This document shows, piece by piece, positions 60,725-64,000 of a stretch of 64,000 bases of DNA. This DNA comes from Alcanivorax hongdengensis A-11-3 (GTDB taxonomy: Bacteria; Pseudomonadota; Gammaproteobacteria; Pseudomonadales; Alcanivoracaceae). Position numbers and translations under genes: made by a program. The notes beneath the pieces were generated by a model. That model was given only the letters and a program-made list of their open reading frames with translations, ran no database searches and was not told the DNA's origin. How positions within the stretch are numbered: the stretch's first letter is position 1; every line of letters starts with the position of its first letter. Location of the stretch: contig NZ_AMRJ01000015.1 of the NCBI RefSeq assembly GCF_000300995.1, positions 1 to 64,000 on the forward strand. Reading direction: 5' to 3'.

Positions 60725-61021
60725 TTACAGATCAACCCCCAGCCACTGCCCCTCATAGGCCAGGGAATACTGCTGCAGGACATAATTGTGTGACTGGCAA
60801 TGCCCGTTGCGCAGGGAAAACTCCAGGCCGTGACCGGGACAGCGCAACTGATTGCCATGCAGTGTGGCACGGTCCAGGGGAAAGTCGGCGTGAGGGCAGC
60901 GGCGCTGGAATAGCCAGCTCTGGCCCTGCTCATGAATCAATAACAGTTCCTCGCGCCCCACCCTGACCGGCATGCGCAGACCGTCGTAGAGGTCAATGGT
61001 GCGAACCAGACGATGAAACAT
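60725..61021 (-). CDS. Small Rieske [2Fe-2S] protein
   Basis: 98 residues. The cluster motifs are CPHADFPLD (C-x-H) and RCPGHGLEF (C-x2-H), so it is a Rieske-type ferredoxin of the NirD/dioxygenase-ferredoxin branch. There is no oxygenase gene in the immediate neighbourhood. GGGGAGAGGG precedes the ATG. It is convergent with the lytic transglycosylase, whose stop lies 15 bases away. Confidence 0.85.
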   Translation of the reverse strand: MFHRLVRTIDLYDGLRMPVRVGREELLLIHEQGQSWLFQRRCPHADFPLDRATLHGNQLRCPGHGLEFSLRNGHCQSHNYVLQQYSLAYEGQWLGVDL

Positions 61022-61056
61022 CCCCTCTCCCCTCCCTCATCCGAGCCTTTGCAGGC

Positions 61057-61200
61057 GCCTGCTTGCAAGCGAAAGGGGATAAATCTTCGCCTGCAAGCAG
61101 GCTCCCACACAAACCAAAGCGAATCTCTCGACTCTGGCTGTTTTGTAGGAGCTTGCTTGCAAGCGAAGGGTTTCTGATTCGTGTGAAAGCAAGCCCCCAC
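61057..61200. repeat. Cluster of two REP-like palindromic units
   Basis: Unit 1: GCCTGCTTGCAAGCGAA (61057-61073) faces its inverse (61086-61109), which starts TTCGCC and ends GGCTCCCACA. Unit 2: TGTAGGAGCTTGCTTGC (61144-61160, followed by AAGCGAAGGG) faces GAAAGCAAGCCCCCAC (61185-61200). They belong to the same family as the repeat at 58318 and lie between the Rieske gene and ppsA. Confidence 0.75.
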
Positions 61201-61245
61201 ATGATGCACCAAAACCCCGGCGTCCTGCACAAAACCCCACAACGT

Positions 61246-61271
61246 AAAAAGCCCGCAAATGCGGGCTTTTT
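61246..61271 (-). terminator. Rho-independent terminator of ppsA
   Basis: Stem GCCCGC with its complement and a four-base loop, flanked by five A and five T. It is 36 bases past the ppsA stop. Confidence 0.9.
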
Positions 61272-61306
61272 ACTGTGCGCCGTAGCGCCGGGGTGGTCAA
61301 GACGGC

Positions 61307-63679
61307 TTAGTGGCCGTGCTTCTCCGCCAGGTAGAACCAGGTATCCAGCACGGAGTCCGGGTTCAGGGACACGGAAGAGATGCCCTGCTCCATGAGCCAC
61401 TTGGCCAGATCCGGGTGGTCCGACGGCCCCTGACCACAAATGCCCACATATTTACCTTGGGCATTACAGGCATCGATGGCCGCCTTGAGCAGCTTCTTCA
61501 CCGCCGGGTCACGTTCGTCAAACAGGTGACTGACGATACCGGAATCCCGGTCCAGGCCGAGTGTCAGCTGGGTCAGGTCGTTGGAGCCGATGGAGAAGCC
61601 ATCGAAGTGCTGCAGGAACTCGTCAGCCAGCAGGGCATTGGTGGGCAGCTCACACATCATGATGATGCGCAGGCCATTCTCGCCACGCTTGAGCCCGTTC
61701 TTGGCCAGCAGTTCAATGACCTGCTCCGCTTCGCCGGTGGTACGCACGAAGGGCACCATGATCTCCACGTTGGTGAAGCCCATGACGTCACGGACCTTCT
61801 TCAGCGCACGACACTCCAGCTCGAAACAGTCACGGAAGTTCTCGCTAATGTAACGGCTGGCGCCGCGGAAGCCCAGCATGGGGTTCTCTTCTTCCGGCTC
61901 GTACAGCTTGCCACCAATCAGGTTGGCGTATTCGTTGGACTTGAAGTCAGACAGACGAACAATCACTTTTTCCGGGTGGAAAGCTGCGGCCAGGGTGGAA
62001 ATCCCCTCCACCAGTTTCTCCACGTAGAAGTCCACCGGGCCGGCATAGCCCGCGGTGCGCTTGTCCACGTTCTGCTTCACGTCCTTGGGAATGGTCTCGT
62101 AGTTCAGCAACGCCTTCGGGTGAACCCCGATCATGCGGTTGATGATGAATTCGAGACGGGCCAGACCCACGCCCTGGTTGGGCAAGGTGGCGAAATCAAA
62201 GGCACGGTCCGGGTTACCCACGTTCATCATGATCTTGAACGGCAGCTTGGGCATGGACTCAATGGAATTGCGCTGAATATCGAAATCCAGCATGCCTTCG
62301 TAGATCTTGCCGGTATCACCCTCGGCACAGGAGGCCGTCACTTCCTGACCATCCTTGAGGACTTCGGTGGCATCGCCACAGCCCACGATGGCCGGCACAC
62401 CCAGCTCACGGGCGATGATCGCGGCGTGGCAGGTCCGGCCACCACGGTTGGTGATGATGGCGGCCGCCCGCTTCATCACCGGCTCCCAGTCCGGGTCGGT
62501 CATGTCGGTGACCAGCACATCGCCGGGCTGAACCTTTTCCATTTCCTTGATGTTGCTGACCACACGCACCTTGCCGGCACCAATGCGCTGACCGATGGAA
62601 CGACCTTCCACCAGCACCTTGCCGGTCTGCTTGAGCAGATAGCGCTCCATGACATTGGCATCGGAGCGGCTTTTCACGGTTTCCGGGCGGGCCTGCACGA
62701 TGTAAAGCTTGCCGTCGTCACCATCCAGTGCCCATTCGATATCCATGGGCATGCCGTAGTGCTTTTCGATTTCGATGGCCTGACGGGACAGATTCTCGAT
62801 CTGCTGATCATTCAGGCAGAATTTCATGCGCTCGGCACCGTCCACATCAACGATCTGCACGGATTTACCCGCGGTGGCTTCCGCACCGTAGATCATTTTC
62901 TGCATCTTGCTGCCCAGATTACGGCGCAGGATGGCCGGTTTCTTGTTCAGCAGCGTCTTCTTGTGAACGTAGAACTCGTCCGGGTTGACGGCCCCCTGTA
63001 CCACCATTTCACCCAGACCGTAGGACGCAGTGATAAACACCACATCGCGGAACCCGGATTCGGTATCCATGGAGAACATGACGCCGGCGGCACCGGTTTC
63101 CGAACGGACCATGCGCTGTACACCCGCGGACAAGGCGACCAGCTTGTGGTCAAAACCCTGGTGAACGCGATAGCTGATGGCACGGTCGTTGAACAGGGAG
63201 GCAAACACTTCCTTCACCGCGATCATGACACTGTCGATACCGCGGATATTGAGGAAGGTTTCCTGCTGGCCTGCAAAGGAGGCATCCGGCAGGTCTTCGG
63301 CGGTGGCGGAAGAACGCACCGCTACCGGCAGGTCCGCATTGCCTTCACCAATCTGGGCATAGGCATCGCGGATGGCGTCTTCCAGCGCCGGCTGGAACGG
63401 GGCATCAACAACCCACTGGCGGATCTGCTCGCCGGTTTTGGCCAGCGCCACCACATCATCAACGTCCAGGGCGCTGAGCGCATCGTTGATCTTCTGGGTC
63501 AGGTTGTTGTGCTCAAGGAACTCGCGAAAGGCTTCAGCGGTGGTAGCGAACCCGCCCGGTACGGACACACCGGCCGCCGACAGATTGCTGATCATTTCAC
63601 CGAGGGATGCATTCTTGCCGCCTACGCGCTCAACGTCATCTTTCCCCAGGTCCTGGAACCAGACTACATATTCCGCCAA
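61307..63679 (-). CDS. ppsA: Phosphoenolpyruvate synthase
   Basis: 790-residue gluconeogenic enzyme converting pyruvate and ATP to PEP. The N-terminal ATP-binding domain opens with [15 protein letters not shown], the phosphohistidine is in [23 protein letters not shown], and the C-terminal PEP/pyruvate domain has [15 protein letters not shown] and [11 protein letters not shown]. The start is TTG with AGGAG six bases before it. It would be required for growth on alkanes, fatty acids or organic acids. A regulator PpsR is often divergent, but is not visible in the remaining window. Confidence 0.95.
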   Translation of the reverse strand: MAEYVVWFQDLGKDDVERVGGKNASLGEMISNLSAAGVSVPGGFATTAEAFREFLEHNNLTQKINDALSALDVDDVVALAKTGEQIRQWVVDAPFQPALEDAIRDAYAQIGEGNADLPVAVRSSATAEDLPDASFAGQQETFLNIRGIDSVMIAVKEVFASLFNDRAISYRVHQGFDHKLVALSAGVQRMVRSETGAAGVMFSMDTESGFRDVVFITASYGLGEMVVQGAVNPDEFYVHKKTLLNKKPAILRRNLGSKMQKMIYGAEATAGKSVQIVDVDGAERMKFCLNDQQIENLSRQAIEIEKHYGMPMDIEWALDGDDGKLYIVQARPETVKSRSDANVMERYLLKQTGKVLVEGRSIGQRIGAGKVRVVSNIKEMEKVQPGDVLVTDMTDPDWEPVMKRAAAIITNRGGRTCHAAIIARELGVPAIVGCGDATEVLKDGQEVTASCAEGDTGKIYEGMLDFDIQRNSIESMPKLPFKIMMNVGNPDRAFDFATLPNQGVGLARLEFIINRMIGVHPKALLNYETIPKDVKQNVDKRTAGYAGPVDFYVEKLVEGISTLAAAFHPEKVIVRLSDFKSNEYANLIGGKLYEPEEENPMLGFRGASRYISENFRDCFELECRALKKVRDVMGFTNVEIMVPFVRTTGEAEQVIELLAKNGLKRGENGLRIIMMCELPTNALLADEFLQHFDGFSIGSNDLTQLTLGLDRDSGIVSHLFDERDPAVKKLLKAAIDACNAQGKYVGICGQGPSDHPDLAKWLMEQGISSVSLNPDSVLDTWFYLAEKHGH

Positions 63680-64000
63680 GGTCGTCTCCTTTTACGTATT
63701 ACCGGTTGTGTGACGGGCCAAACAAGCTTTGCCTGTGCAAATCGAGCCGCCATTCTACTCAAAACCCGCCCGGTTTGCCTGCCCCTGATCCGAAAATGGG
63801 TACGACTTTCGTCAATACCCGCTCCCTGCCCTGCGCCAGCTCAATATGCCCTTGAAAATGAAGGGATATTTTGCCAGTCGTCCTTCGGAGGGTGCGCAGT
63901 TTAGTGGCATGTGAAGGCGGTAACAATGCCGTGCGGACGTTCCCGCATCCCGGATCGGCAATATTTCCCCGCAAGGCTGGCACAGCCTCGCCGGGCGCTG
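63680..64000. other. ppsA upstream region, no recognised gene
   Basis: 321 bases to the window end. An imperfect palindrome (AATAT-G-CCCTT with AAGGG-A-TATT) lies at 63843-63870 and might be an operator. Short open frames here resemble nothing known. Confidence 0.4.

Noticed and set aside
61045..61200. Possible CRISPR array
   Set aside because: The repeats are palindromic, differ from each other, and spacing is irregular; they match REP units instead.
61310..63904. Long open frame of 864 codons antisense to ppsA
   Set aside because: It lies in the opposite strand of a well-supported gene and reads as histidine- and glycine-rich low-likelihood protein. Such frames are frequent in GC-rich DNA.

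Overview
The window looks like a chromosomal segment of a GC-rich gammaproteobacterium close to Alcanivorax and relatives (order Pseudomonadales/Oceanospirillales). This is inferred from gene content and order: the hemN-fnr-uspE run, rnm-yciO-trpS-scpA-scpB-rluB, an Anr-type box, lipid and alkane-style genes (P450, PhaC-like synthase, several acyltransferases) and Pseudomonas-like REP sequences. No rRNA, tRNA or CRISPR array was seen. Almost everything is ordinary housekeeping or accessory chromosome, densely packed, with one small mobile element and a few short repeats.

Layout. 0-10.6 kb: tail-specific protease, gate-domain membrane protein, AlkB-like dioxygenase, CorA, metallo-hydrolase, YaaA, then the redox operon hemN-fnr-uspE with a perfect Anr/FNR box before hemN. 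10.7-13.05 kb: a 2.3-kb element with an HUH rolling-circle Rep, two small genes and an XRE regulator, bounded by two copies of a dif core. The right boundary is an almost textbook dif site, so the window should include the replication terminus. 13.3-18 kb: LysR/EamA divergent pair with a perfect LysR-type operator, a barrel-like protein, and a MoxR-VWA pair. 18-25.5 kb: rsmE, the rRNA/condensin/tRNA synthetase operon, yciB-yciI. 25.6-36.7 kb: envelope proteins, a PlsC-family acyltransferase, a DUF349 protein, tesA/DUF924 divergent from ybbA-ybbP, and a Bcr-type exporter. 36.9-45.8 kb: Na+/H+ antiporter, then a minus-strand operon (alkylglycerone-phosphate-synthase-like oxidase, GlpD-like oxidase, FGGY kinase, secreted protein, MerR regulator) with an acyltransferase upstream. 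46-53 kb: OmpA-like lipoprotein, ada-alkA alkylation repair, patatin, ferritin-like diiron protein, two hotdog thioesterases, PhaC-like protein. 53-64 kb: two tandem paralogous secreted proteins of unknown function, ParA-YkvA-DUF805, cytochrome P450, glutathione reductase, lytic transglycosylase, small Rieske protein and ppsA.

The most interesting part is the dif-integrated element. It has no integrase, is 2,327 bp between repeats, and when circularised its XRE gene and its rep operon would diverge from the att junction. That resembles RS1/CTX-type, Xer-dependent filamentous phages and satellites, but no coat, Zot or other structural gene is present. A second notable item is a 203-bp MITE-like repeat with 22-bp terminal inverted repeats that has split a rho-independent terminator at 26.3-26.5 kb and left a duplicated target.
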